DNA from: an uncultured Cytophagaceae bacterium
Lineage (GTDB): Bacteria; Bacteroidota; Bacteroidia; Cytophagales; Spirosomataceae
DNA length: 35,632 nucleotides
Direction: 5' to 3'
NCBI GenBank assembly: GCA_903933935.1
Contig: CAIZMB010000081.1
Location: forward strand, 1 to 35,632
The notes beneath the pieces were generated by a model that was given only the letters and a program-made list of their open reading frames with translations, ran no database searches and was not told the DNA's origin. Shown here one piece after another: positions 7,691-14,984 of this stretch. Position 1 is the stretch's first letter; each line of letters starts with the position of its first letter. Made by a program: the position numbers and the translations under genes.

Positions 7691-8893
7691 CTACCAAGAA
7701 CTCTTTTTATGCCCAATTGTTGCATAAAAGTAAATAAATATATAGCATGGAATCATAATGACATAAGCCTTTTGGGTATCGCCAATCGTATCCGCTATTT
7801 TTCCATAAAGTAATGGGAGTAAAGCTCCTCCAGAAATCATCATAATGATCAAAGCACTTCCTAATTTTGTGAATTTACCTAAACCTTGAATCGCTAAAGG
7901 CCACAAAGCCGGCCACATTAATGCATTAGCTAAACCTAATAAAGCTAAACATAACACAGAAGTAAAACCTGTAAATACAATGGCACCAATAGAAAAAACA
8001 ATGCCTAAAATGGCAGAGTAATTCAAAGCTTTTTGTTGAGATAAATATTTTGGGATAAAAAGTATTCCGATAATATATCCAGCTAGCATACCGTATAAAG
8101 TATAAGTAGTAAAAATTTTAGCTACGTCTTTATCGAAACCTTGAGAAACGCCATAATTTATAATGGTATCTCCGGCAATAACCTCGACACCTACATACAA
8201 GAAGAAAGCTATAAGTCCTAAAACAAGGTTAGGATATGACCAAACGCTATCTTTTACAGATCCTTGATCTTGTTTAACCTCCTCAGCTTCCACTTCAGGT
8301 AGACTAGAAAACCAAACCCAAATGGCTAAAGCAACTAGAATCGCTGTCATAATTCCATAGGGTGTAATTACTGTATTAAGTTTTTCGTTGCCAACTAAAC
8401 CCGTAGATAGAAAAAGACCACCAAAGATAAATTGGCTCAAAATCCCTGCCACTTTGTTACAAATACCCATGACAGAAATTCTTTTAGCTGCAGATTCACT
8501 TGGCCCTAATATAGTTACATAGGGATTTGAAGCAGTTTGTAAAAGTGCTAGCCCAGTTCCTATGACAAAAAGACCAAATAAAAACATCGGATAATTAGCC
8601 ATTTTAGCAGCAGGAATAAACAATAGTGTACCTAAAGCCATAGATAATAATCCCAGAGACATTCCTCTTTTAAAACCTGTTTTAGCCAATACCCAAGAAG
8701 ATGGGATCGCCATGACAAAATAGGAAATGAAAAAGGCAAAAGTGACTAATAAAGAGTCAAAATTATTAAGTTGGAATGCGTCTTTAAAAAACGCAATCAA
8801 CACTGAATTTACCCAAGTAATAAATCCGAATACAAAAAAAAGTATCCCGATCATCATCAATGGGTCATTGGAAGATTTAGAGTTCGTTGTCAT
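7691..8893 (-). CDS. Sugar MFS transporter (FucP/GluP-like)
   Basis: A 400 aa major-facilitator membrane protein with about 12 predicted helices. It has hallmarks of the fucose/glucose-galactose permease family (FucP, GluP): FFVFGFITWVNSVLIAFFKD near the N-terminus, a GFKRGMSLGL loop after helix 2, QTASNPYVTILGPSESAAKR in the fourth to fifth helix region, and GLANALMWPALWPLAI in the C-half. Such permeases import hexoses by proton symport. It follows the GH109-like gene by only 6 nt on the same strand, which suggests it imports the sugar released or handled by that enzyme; the substrate is an inference from this context and could be N-acetylgalactosamine or another sugar. A strong terminator closes the unit. 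Confidence 0.88.
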   Translation of the reverse strand: MTTNSKSSNDPLMMIGILFFVFGFITWVNSVLIAFFKDAFQLNNFDSLLVTFAFFISYFVMAIPSSWVLAKTGFKRGMSLGLLSMALGTLLFIPAAKMANYPMFLFGLFVIGTGLALLQTASNPYVTILGPSESAAKRISVMGICNKVAGILSQFIFGGLFLSTGLVGNEKLNTVITPYGIMTAILVALAIWVWFSSLPEVEAEEVKQDQGSVKDSVWSYPNLVLGLIAFFLYVGVEVIAGDTIINYGVSQGFDKDVAKIFTTYTLYGMLAGYIIGILFIPKYLSQQKALNYSAILGIVFSIGAIVFTGFTSVLCLALLGLANALMWPALWPLAIQGLGKFTKLGSALIIMMISGGALLPLLYGKIADTIGDTQKAYVIMIPCYIFIYFYATIGHKKSSW

Positions 8894-8899
8894 AAGTTT

Positions 8900-10252
8900 T
8901 TAATAAGAGTCGTTTAGTGCAAAGATAGGTTTATTCGTTCTCCATTTACCTCGTGTGAAGTCCGGTATTTTGATTGATGCAGAATTTTTAGCGATGGATT
9001 GCTCGGATAAAGGCGCAATGGCTGACCATGCCGCCGCATCATATACGTCGATCGGAGGGGCAACTTTGTTTTTAATGGCCTCAATAAATCCTCGTAACAC
9101 GAAATAATCAATTCCACCATGACCTGCATTTTCAGCATCTGCAAAATGTGTCTTCCAAAGCGGATGATCATATTTTTCTAAATAAGGCTTTGCATCATCC
9201 CAGCGGTGAGCTTTTGAAGACACCCCTTCAATGTAAATGGATTTATTATCTTCCATCCATAAACCTTTTGTTCCTTGGACCCTAAAGCCTAAAGAATAGG
9301 GGCGAGGTGAATTTGTATCATGCGTAATTAATATGGTTTCCCCATTAACACACTTGATCATCGTTTGAACAATATCCCCACATTTAAAATTCACTTTTGC
9401 ATTCGGGTGATCTGCACCGCCTTTGTTGACAATATATTCATGAAGTCCTAGCGAAGGAGTGGCCATGGACGTCAAATAAGCAAATTGGTTACCCCGATTA
9501 ATATTAAGCATTTCGGCCACTGGGCCTAATCCATGCGTAGGATAAAGGTCTCCATTTCGGTCAATTGAATGCTGGGTTCTCCATTTCGCTTCTGAAAATC
9601 CTTTTTCTCCAAATTCAACCCCTCCGCCATAAGCCTGTATCCCATCATTGAATTTAACTTCTCTTAGATCATGCTGATATCCACATTGAACATGGTTTAG
9701 TGTACCAAACATGCCTTGTCTAACCATATTTAAAGTGGCTAACACATCTCTTCGATAACATACATTTTCAAGAATCATACAATGAGACCCCGTTTTTTCA
9801 AACATATTGACTAAATCCCAAGACTCTTGTAAGTTAACGGTTGCCGATACTTCCACACCCGCATATTTACCTTGTTTCATTACTTCCAAGGCCATTGGAA
9901 CATGCCATTCCCAAGGTGTAGCTATTACAACTCCATCGATATCAGCTCGCTTAGCTAGGTTTTCAAAATCATGATCATCCTTGCCATAGATCGCAGCAGA
10001 GCGCCTACCTTTATCTGCAATCATTTTTTTAGCGATGGCAATGGCTTTGGGGTCTATGTCACATATAGCAACTATTTCCACATCTGAACGATACATGGCC
10101 ATTTCCAAATGATTTTGACCGCGAAGACCTACACCGATGAAACCTAAACGTACTTTTGTTTGTTCAGTTGGTATTCCTTTTAAAAACTTAGGGAAAAGTG
10201 CTGTAGAAGAAGAATAAATAAGGGAATTAGATAAAAATTTCCTTCGTTTCAT
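8900..10252 (-). CDS. Gfo/Idh/MocA oxidoreductase, glycoside hydrolase family 109-like
   Basis: This 450 aa protein resembles GH109 alpha-N-acetylgalactosaminidases along its length. These enzymes use a tightly bound NAD to cleave alpha-GalNAc by a redox-assisted route. Visible features are a Tat-like signal peptide (MKRRKFLSNS followed by a hydrophobic stretch) and the dinucleotide site GFIGVGLRGQNH (about 37-48). Then come ATPWEWHVPMAL, YAGVEVSAT, LENVCYRRDVLATLNMVRQG, YPTHGLGPVAEMLNINRGN, GHGGIDYF and the conserved end IPDFTRGKWR. The Tat-type signal fits export of a folded, cofactor-loaded enzyme to the periplasm. The gene is followed after 6 nt by a sugar permease gene. Many GH109-related proteins are only annotated by similarity, so glycosidase activity needs testing; membership of the family itself looks firm. 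Confidence 0.88.
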   Translation of the reverse strand: MKRRKFLSNSLIYSSSTALFPKFLKGIPTEQTKVRLGFIGVGLRGQNHLEMAMYRSDVEIVAICDIDPKAIAIAKKMIADKGRRSAAIYGKDDHDFENLAKRADIDGVVIATPWEWHVPMALEVMKQGKYAGVEVSATVNLQESWDLVNMFEKTGSHCMILENVCYRRDVLATLNMVRQGMFGTLNHVQCGYQHDLREVKFNDGIQAYGGGVEFGEKGFSEAKWRTQHSIDRNGDLYPTHGLGPVAEMLNINRGNQFAYLTSMATPSLGLHEYIVNKGGADHPNAKVNFKCGDIVQTMIKCVNGETILITHDTNSPRPYSLGFRVQGTKGLWMEDNKSIYIEGVSSKAHRWDDAKPYLEKYDHPLWKTHFADAENAGHGGIDYFVLRGFIEAIKNKVAPPIDVYDAAAWSAIAPLSEQSIAKNSASIKIPDFTRGKWRTNKPIFALNDSY

Positions 10253-10332
10253 TTATTTTATTTTAGGTTTTAAGATATAGAATTGAAATTTAATTAAAAT
10301 ACTACATTAAATTTATAAGATTTTTTAAAATA

Positions 10333-10752
10333 ATGATGTCACAAAAAATTAGCGTTTTCAGAAAGGAACATTTTAATGCAGCCCATCGGTTACATAATCC
10401 CAATTGGTCAGTAGAAAAAAACAAGGAAATATTTGGATTATGCAATAATGCCAACTACCATGGACATAATTATGAATTAATTATTCAAATTACTGGAACA
10501 ATTAATCCTGAAACGGGTTATGTCATCGATATGAAAGATTTATCCGTTTTAGCCCAAGAAGAAGTGGTTAAAAAGTTTGATCACAAAAATTTGAATTTAG
10601 ATGTACCAGAGTTTGAAAATTTAAATCCATCAGCAGAAAACATAGCTGTGGTTATCTATCATAAATTAAGAGTAAAAATTGCCGCTGAATTAGACTTAAA
10701 AATTAGATTATATGAAACAGAAAGAAATTTCGTTGAATTCCCTGCTTATTGA
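10333..10752 (+). CDS. 6-pyruvoyl-tetrahydropterin synthase / QueD family
   Basis: A 139 aa enzyme of the PTPS/QueD family, which acts on dihydroneopterin triphosphate, the product of GTP cyclohydrolase I. The zinc ligands are H18 (in HFNAAHRLH) and H43 and H45 (NYHGHNY). The catalytic Cys is C37 in FGLCNNANYHGH, and a conserved Glu lies in YETERN near the C-terminus. The spacing of Cys37 and the HGHNY motif, with the segment EIFGLCNNANYHGHNYEL, looks closer to eukaryotic-type PTPS than to short QueD enzymes. It could serve tetrahydrobiopterin-type pterin or queuosine-precursor synthesis. It overlaps the following folE gene by 41 nt, the strongest sign that the two act on the same route. Two adjacent ATGs (10333, 10336) are both plausible starts. 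Confidence 0.9.
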   Translation: MMSQKISVFRKEHFNAAHRLHNPNWSVEKNKEIFGLCNNANYHGHNYELIIQITGTINPETGYVIDMKDLSVLAQEEVVKKFDHKNLNLDVPEFENLNPSAENIAVVIYHKLRVKIAAELDLKIRLYETERNFVEFPAY

Positions 10753-11413
10753 TTCCGATCGCTTCTTGTTAACAGATGAAGAAATTGGTGATAATCATGT
10801 AGCCACCTCAATTGACACACCGATGAGGGAGGATGCATTTGATCTTTCTGATCAAGAAAAAGTTAAAATAATCGAAGGACACTTTAGAGAAATAATGCTC
10901 ACATTGGGCCTTGATTTAACGGATGATTCTTTACGTGGCACACCTAACCGAGTAGCCAAAATGTATATTGAAGAAATTTTTAGTGGTTTAAATCCTAAAA
11001 ACGAGCCTAAAGTAGCCATGTTTGAAAATAAATTTGGCTATAAAGAAATGTTGGTTGAGAAGAACATTAGTTTTTACTCAAATTGTGAACATCATTTTGT
11101 CCCTATCGTGGGTAAAACACACATCGCTTATATTTCTTCAGGTAAAGTGATTGGGCTTTCTAAATTAAATAGAATCGTGCAATACTATGCCAAGAGGCCA
11201 CAGGTTCAAGAAAGATTAACCATTCAAATTGCGAAGCATTTACAAAAAGTATTAGCATCAGAAGATGTGGCCGTTTTTATTGACGCTAAACATCTATGTG
11301 TATCTTCAAGGGGAGTAAAAGATGATTCAACTTCCACGATTACCTCTTTTTACGGAGGTAAATTTCAAGAAGAAAATACCAAGAGAGAATTTTTAGGATC
11401 AATTCAGTCGTAA
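10712..11413 (+). CDS. folE: GTP cyclohydrolase I
   Basis: FolE converts GTP to 7,8-dihydroneopterin triphosphate, the entry to folate and pterin synthesis. The 233 aa protein shows the family signatures LTLGLDLTDDSLRGTPNRVA, FYSNCEHHFVPIVGK and KHLCVSSRGV; the Cys residues of NCEHH and HLCV plus the first His are the zinc ligands. The conserved N-terminal segment EIGDNHVATS begins at about residue 24, so the start must precede it. I keep the ATG at 10712, which overlaps the PTPS gene by 41 nt in another frame. A TTG at 10766, 14 nt past the PTPS stop, is a possible alternative. The gene is second in the PTPS-folE-SDR operon and ends 1 nt before the SDR start. Confidence 0.95.
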   Translation: MKQKEISLNSLLIDSDRFLLTDEEIGDNHVATSIDTPMREDAFDLSDQEKVKIIEGHFREIMLTLGLDLTDDSLRGTPNRVAKMYIEEIFSGLNPKNEPKVAMFENKFGYKEMLVEKNISFYSNCEHHFVPIVGKTHIAYISSGKVIGLSKLNRIVQYYAKRPQVQERLTIQIAKHLQKVLASEDVAVFIDAKHLCVSSRGVKDDSTSTITSFYGGKFQEENTKREFLGSIQS

Positions 11414-11414
11414 G

Positions 11415-12110
11415 ATGGGTAAATATGTGGTCGTAGGCGGTAGCCAAGGTATTGGTGCTTCCATAATATTGAATCTAATTTCACAAGCACATCAGGTTAT
11501 TAATCTATCCAGAAATCCTTGTGATGTACCAGGGGTGGAGAATATCCAATACGATGTTTTAGAAACGAACGAAGGTGTTTTAGGTGCCATTTCAGGACCT
11601 GTGGACGGACTCGTTTATTGTCCGGGAAGTATCAACTTAAAACCATTTCATCGCTTAACGGCAGGAGATTTTGAAAAAGATTTTCAGATTAATGTCCTAA
11701 GTGCTATCCAAGTAATTCAAGGTTGTTTACCTTCCCTAAAAGCTTCTTCGAATGCTTCCATCGTGCTTTTCAGCACCGTTGCGGTACAAACAGGAATGGG
11801 ATTTCATGCTTCCATTGCTAGTTCCAAAGGGGCTATTGAAGGATTAACTAGATCTCTCGCGGCTGAATTTTCGAGTTTAAAAATAAGAGTGAATGCAATA
11901 GCGCCTAGTTTAACGCAAACTCCGTTAGCAAATGCTTTGTTAAATAGCGATGATAAAATAGAGGCAGCAGGAAAAAGACATCCATTAGGTCGAGTAGGCC
12001 AACCTTCCGACATTGCGAACATGGCTTTGTTTCTTTTAAATCCAGAAAATTCATGGATTACGGGTCAGATTTTAAAAGTAGATGGTGGATTAGGTGATCT
12101 AAGAGCTTAA
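11415..12110 (+). CDS. SDR-family protein lacking the catalytic Tyr
   Basis: A 231 aa Rossmann-fold protein of the short-chain dehydrogenase/reductase superfamily. The cofactor loop GGSQGIG is at residues 8-14, and the C-terminal features PLGRVGQPSDIANMALFLL and WITGQILKVDGG are typical of classical SDRs. In the active-site region, Ser120 and Lys138 are in place, but the residue four before the Lys (134), normally Tyr in YxxxK, is Ile (HASIASSKGA). A few other SDRs with the IAxxK arrangement exist, so this may be a recognised subfamily with altered chemistry. It is third in an operon with PTPS and folE, where a pterin (sepiapterin-like) reductase would fit the pathway, but the missing Tyr makes that uncertain. 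Its 3' end overlaps the convergent CDF gene by 12 nt. Confidence 0.82.
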   Translation: MGKYVVVGGSQGIGASIILNLISQAHQVINLSRNPCDVPGVENIQYDVLETNEGVLGAISGPVDGLVYCPGSINLKPFHRLTAGDFEKDFQINVLSAIQVIQGCLPSLKASSNASIVLFSTVAVQTGMGFHASIASSKGAIEGLTRSLAAEFSSLKIRVNAIAPSLTQTPLANALLNSDDKIEAAGKRHPLGRVGQPSDIANMALFLLNPENSWITGQILKVDGGLGDLRA

Positions 12111-13085
12111 TCCGTGGTCATTAAAGTGCTTTTGGTTCAAGGCTAAATTAACTTTATTCCATTCAATTTCTTTTAAAAAATCCTGTTTTCTGATTTGACA
12201 ATTCGTTATTGGACAATGCGGGCAGCATTCATCTAAACATGGATCTACGTGCACAAAAATTTCAATATTCGTGGGCATTACTTGGCCTATAGTCACCTCA
12301 AATTCATGAATTTCATCATGTACGCGGTTTAAATCCCAATACCGAGGAAGGGTTAAATGGCAATCAATATGTAAATCTCCTCCATATTGCTGAACCCTGA
12401 GGTTATGTAAATCAATCCATTCTTGTTTTTTATTGGATACAATCCATTGGATAACTTTTTGAAATACCTCAGGATTTGTTTCATCCATCAAGGCTGCTAT
12501 CGCCTCACGAATTAATTTTAAACCTTGCCAACACATCACACTGGCAAATATCAATGAAGCAACGGAGTCAATCCAAAATAAATTAGTCACATAGGTAATA
12601 ACCAAAGCCACGACCACAAAAACTCCATTCAATGCGTCAAGCTTAAGATGCTTGCCATCAGCCAAAATAGCAGGTGAATGAGAAGATTTGCCTTGACTAA
12701 CTAAATAATACCCAAGAATTCCATTGATCATAGCCGAACTTAAGGAAATCATTATACCTAAGTCCAAACTTTTTAATTCAGGCCTGGCGTATAAATGTTG
12801 CCATGCGTGTAAAAAAATATATAATGCCGCTAATAAAATTAAAACTCCTTCTAACCCCGATGCAAAAAATTCAATTTTTCCATGGCCATATGGATGATTT
12901 AAATCACGAGGTAGTGAGGCTAAATAAATTGAATAATAAGCAAATGCTGCCGCCACGACATTGACAATAGACTCAAGCGCATCTGTCAGCAAGGTAGTAG
13001 AACCACTAGCATAGTAGGCATAAAATTTTGCCCCCATGATGGCCAAACTAACTAAAAATGACAAAATAATTAAACGTTGCTTCAT
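12099..13085 (-). CDS. Cation diffusion facilitator (CDF) metal transporter
   Basis: A 328 aa CDF-family efflux protein with about six transmembrane helices (residues 5-200) and a cytoplasmic dimerisation domain (about 210-290). Family marks are LLTDALESIVN in helix 2, NHPYGHGKIEF after helix 2, and ADGKHLKLDAL in helix 5, where His and Asp three apart are the usual transport-site ligands. After the dimerisation domain there is a Cys-rich stretch (DPCLDECCPHCPITNCQIRK), which may bind metal. Likely substrates are Zn(II), Fe(II) or similar ions exported against protons; the exact metal cannot be told. It is divergent from the Nudix gene, and the two share a back-to-back promoter region. Confidence 0.9.
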   Translation of the reverse strand: MKQRLIILSFLVSLAIMGAKFYAYYASGSTTLLTDALESIVNVVAAAFAYYSIYLASLPRDLNHPYGHGKIEFFASGLEGVLILLAALYIFLHAWQHLYARPELKSLDLGIMISLSSAMINGILGYYLVSQGKSSHSPAILADGKHLKLDALNGVFVVVALVITYVTNLFWIDSVASLIFASVMCWQGLKLIREAIAALMDETNPEVFQKVIQWIVSNKKQEWIDLHNLRVQQYGGDLHIDCHLTLPRYWDLNRVHDEIHEFEVTIGQVMPTNIEIFVHVDPCLDECCPHCPITNCQIRKQDFLKEIEWNKVNLALNQKHFNDHGLSS

Positions 13086-13103
13086 CCTTGATTAAAAAGT
13101 CTA

Positions 13104-13111
13104 CAAAGATA
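13104..13111 (-). promoter_or_regulatory. -7 promoter box (TAnnTTTG) of the CDF gene
   Basis: On the minus strand TATCTTTG matches TAnnTTTG exactly and ends 18 nt before the CDF start codon. Only one base separates it from the plus-strand box of the Nudix gene. Confidence 0.6.
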
Positions 13112-13112
13112 G

Positions 13113-13120
13113 TATTTTTG
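13113..13120 (+). promoter_or_regulatory. -7 promoter box (TAnnTTTG) of the Nudix gene, near-leaderless
   Basis: TATTTTTG is a perfect match and lies only 4 nt before the ATG at 13125. With the normal distance from this box to the transcription start, the message would begin at or within a base or two of the start codon. Confidence 0.55.
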
Positions 13121-13124
13121 CAAC

Positions 13125-13679
13125 ATGGAAAATAAAGAGAATCCCTGGAAAACGATAAGTAATACCAGTATGTATGAAAACCCTTGGATTAAAATTGAAC
13201 ATCATGAGGTAATCAACCCAAATGGCAACCCAGGCATTTACGGAAAAGTTTGTTTTAAGAACATAGCGGTATCTATTGTGGCCTTAGATCATGAGAATCA
13301 TGTGTATTTAGTAGGCCAACATCGATACACGGTGGACGCCTATTCGTGGGAATTACCAGAAGGGGGTTGTTTAATTTCAGATAAAGAAGATCCATTGGAA
13401 GCAGCTAAAAGAGAACTTCTCGAGGAAACCGGCTTGCGAGCTAATCAGTGGACATTCATGGGTGATGTTTTTCTAAGTAATTCAGTCACTGACGAAAAAG
13501 CATATATGTATTTGGCCACAGAATTAAGTCAAAACGAATCGAGTCCAGAGGATACCGAAAAGTTAGAAATTAAAAAAATACCTTTGACGGAAGCAATCGA
13601 ATTGGCACATAATGGAGAAATAAAAGATTGCCTTAGCGTGGTGAGTTTATTAAAGGTCCCACGATTTCATCAATTCTAA
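13125..13679 (+). CDS. Nudix hydrolase, ADP-ribose pyrophosphatase-like
   Basis: A 184 aa Nudix protein. The Nudix box is recognisable as ELPEGG, then EDPLEAAKRELLEETGL, with the REL-x-EE-x-G core that binds catalytic divalent metal. The loop between the first Gly and the first Glu is two residues longer than the standard spacing. The N-terminal ENPWKTIS segment, together with VSIVALDHENHVYLVGQHRY, fits ADP-ribose/nucleoside-diphosphate-sugar hydrolases of the YjhB/NudF-like groups, which cleave ADP-ribose and related housecleaning substrates. The start is supported by the conserved NPWKT stretch right after the ATG, even though it leaves almost no leader. The last 30 nt overlap the end of the convergent surE gene. 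Confidence 0.87.
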   Translation: MENKENPWKTISNTSMYENPWIKIEHHEVINPNGNPGIYGKVCFKNIAVSIVALDHENHVYLVGQHRYTVDAYSWELPEGGCLISDKEDPLEAAKRELLEETGLRANQWTFMGDVFLSNSVTDEKAYMYLATELSQNESSPEDTEKLEIKKIPLTEAIELAHNGEIKDCLSVVSLLKVPRFHQF

Positions 13680-14426
13680 CTCTGCATAATCCGTTAAATC
13701 ATACTTGACTGGAACAATGCTCACAAAATTATCTGAAAGGGCATCTAGATCCGTATTGTTATTCAAATCATCGTTTTCTAAATTCCCATCCATCCAATAA
13801 TAGGGTTGACCGTAAGGATCTTTACGTTCCTCAAAAAATTCCCTATAAACAGCGTTGGCTTGTTTGGCAACTTTTATTCCTTTTAATGGAACCTCAGATT
13901 TAGCAGGAAAATTCACATTTAAGGTCAATCCTTTGGGTAATCCATGAACTAAAACTTGTTGGCATATTTTGATAATGTAATCGTGGCAATGACTAAAATC
14001 AGCATCGGCACCGTATTCGCATAAAGAGAAACCAATGGCAGGAATTCCTTCCATGGCAGCTTCGATGGCTGCAGACATGGTTCCAGAATATAAAACGGAA
14101 ATAGAGGCATTTGAACCGTGATTAATTCCAGAAACCACTAAATCAATTTTCCTTCCTTTTAATATTTGATGCTTTCCAAATTTCACACAATCTGCTGGCG
14201 TACCCGAACATTTGTAGGAAAGAATCTTAGATCCAAAATCACTAGTTTTACTCACACGAAGAGGTGATCCTAAGGTAATTGCATGGCCCATTCCAGATTG
14301 ATGGGTATCAGGAGCGACAACAACCACTTCTCCTATTTCGGACATAATTTCAACTAAAACTCGGATTCCTTTTGAATAGATTGAATCATCATTGGCAATT
14401 AAAATAAGTGGTTTTTCTTGGCTCAT
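13650..14426 (-). CDS. surE: 5'/3'-nucleotidase SurE
   Basis: SurE is a metal-dependent survival-protein phosphatase that removes phosphate from nucleoside 5'- or 3'-monophosphates. The 258 aa protein carries the N-terminal metal site ILIANDD (Asp13, Asp14), VVAPDTHQSGMGHAIT, the SGINHGSNAS loop with its ligand Asn, and LYSGTMSAAIEAAMEGIPAIGFS. All of these are family signatures. I use the ATG at 14424-14426, which gives the conserved N-terminus. An in-frame upstream start would add 12 residues with no counterpart in the family. It is convergent with the Nudix gene (30 nt overlap) and divergent from the GNAT gene at 14478. Confidence 0.95.
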   Translation of the reverse strand: MSQEKPLILIANDDSIYSKGIRVLVEIMSEIGEVVVVAPDTHQSGMGHAITLGSPLRVSKTSDFGSKILSYKCSGTPADCVKFGKHQILKGRKIDLVVSGINHGSNASISVLYSGTMSAAIEAAMEGIPAIGFSLCEYGADADFSHCHDYIIKICQQVLVHGLPKGLTLNVNFPAKSEVPLKGIKVAKQANAVYREFFEERKDPYGQPYYWMDGNLENDDLNNNTDLDALSDNFVSIVPVKYDLTDYAELELMKSWDL

Positions 14427-14432
14427 AACTTT

Positions 14433-14440
14433 TATATTTG
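14433..14440 (+). promoter_or_regulatory. Candidate -7 box (TATATTTG) of the GNAT gene
   Basis: A perfect TAnnTTTG, 37 nt before the ATG at 14478, in the short region shared with surE. An imperfect dyad (TGCAA ... TTGCA) lies just downstream at about 14443-14461. Confidence 0.4.
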
Positions 14441-14477
14441 AATGCAATTTACAAATTTGCACGCATAATTTAGACGC

Positions 14478-14984
14478 ATGAAGATTAGGAAAGCAATATT
14501 ATCTGATATACCTGTTATTAAAGAAATAGCTGAAAAAGCTTGGAGGCCTACCTATGATCATATTTTGACTGAGCAACAAACGCTATACATGTTGGATTTA
14601 ATGTACAACAGCCTAACATTAGAAAATCAAATTAAAGGTAATATCGAATTTTTTATGGTTGACCTAGCGCATGAAACCGTTGGTTATTTCGCAGTAGAAA
14701 CCATAAACGAGCAAATAGTTAAACTACACAAACTCTATTTAGATCCGACTCAAAAGCAAAAGGGTTTTGGAAGAAAAATTATCCAATTTATCAAAGATTG
14801 GACCCTGAAAAACCAAAGAAACAACATCATTCTAAACGTGAATAAAAATAATTCTGCCGTTCAGTTTTATCAAAAAGTGGGATTTACAATCATGGAGGAA
14901 ATGATTCTTGACATAGGGGAAGGCTATGTCATGGATGATTATGTTATGCAATTATATCTAGGGTCAACTCAATCAATTGCTTAA
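14478..14984 (+). CDS. GNAT-family N-acetyltransferase
   Basis: A 168 aa GCN5-related acetyltransferase, which moves acetyl from acetyl-CoA to an amine. The acetyl-CoA loop is seen in YLDPTQKQKGFGRKIIQFI (motif A, Q-x-x-G-x-G/A form), preceded by the beta-4 strand VKLHKLYL and followed by the NNSAVQFYQKVGF motif B at about 128-140. The N-terminal IRKAILSDIPVIKEIAEKAW is also typical of this class. The acceptor cannot be predicted; relatives act on amino acids, aminoglycosides or protein N-termini. Its last 41 nt overlap the convergent nucleoside phosphorylase gene. Confidence 0.88.
   Translation: MKIRKAILSDIPVIKEIAEKAWRPTYDHILTEQQTLYMLDLMYNSLTLENQIKGNIEFFMVDLAHETVGYFAVETINEQIVKLHKLYLDPTQKQKGFGRKIIQFIKDWTLKNQRNNIILNVNKNNSAVQFYQKVGFTIMEEMILDIGEGYVMDDYVMQLYLGSTQSIA

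Noticed and set aside
7480-7737. 85-codon plus-strand open frame across the ispG start and the terminator region
   Set aside because: It lies antisense to the conserved ispG N-terminus and crosses a terminator; no recognisable protein features.
8914-9171. Minus-strand frame inside the GH109-like gene
   Set aside because: Shifted frame of a strongly conserved coding region; its translation has no domain signs.
11804-12022. Antisense frame inside the Tyr-less SDR gene
   Set aside because: Opposite strand of a conserved gene with no promoter or homology signs.
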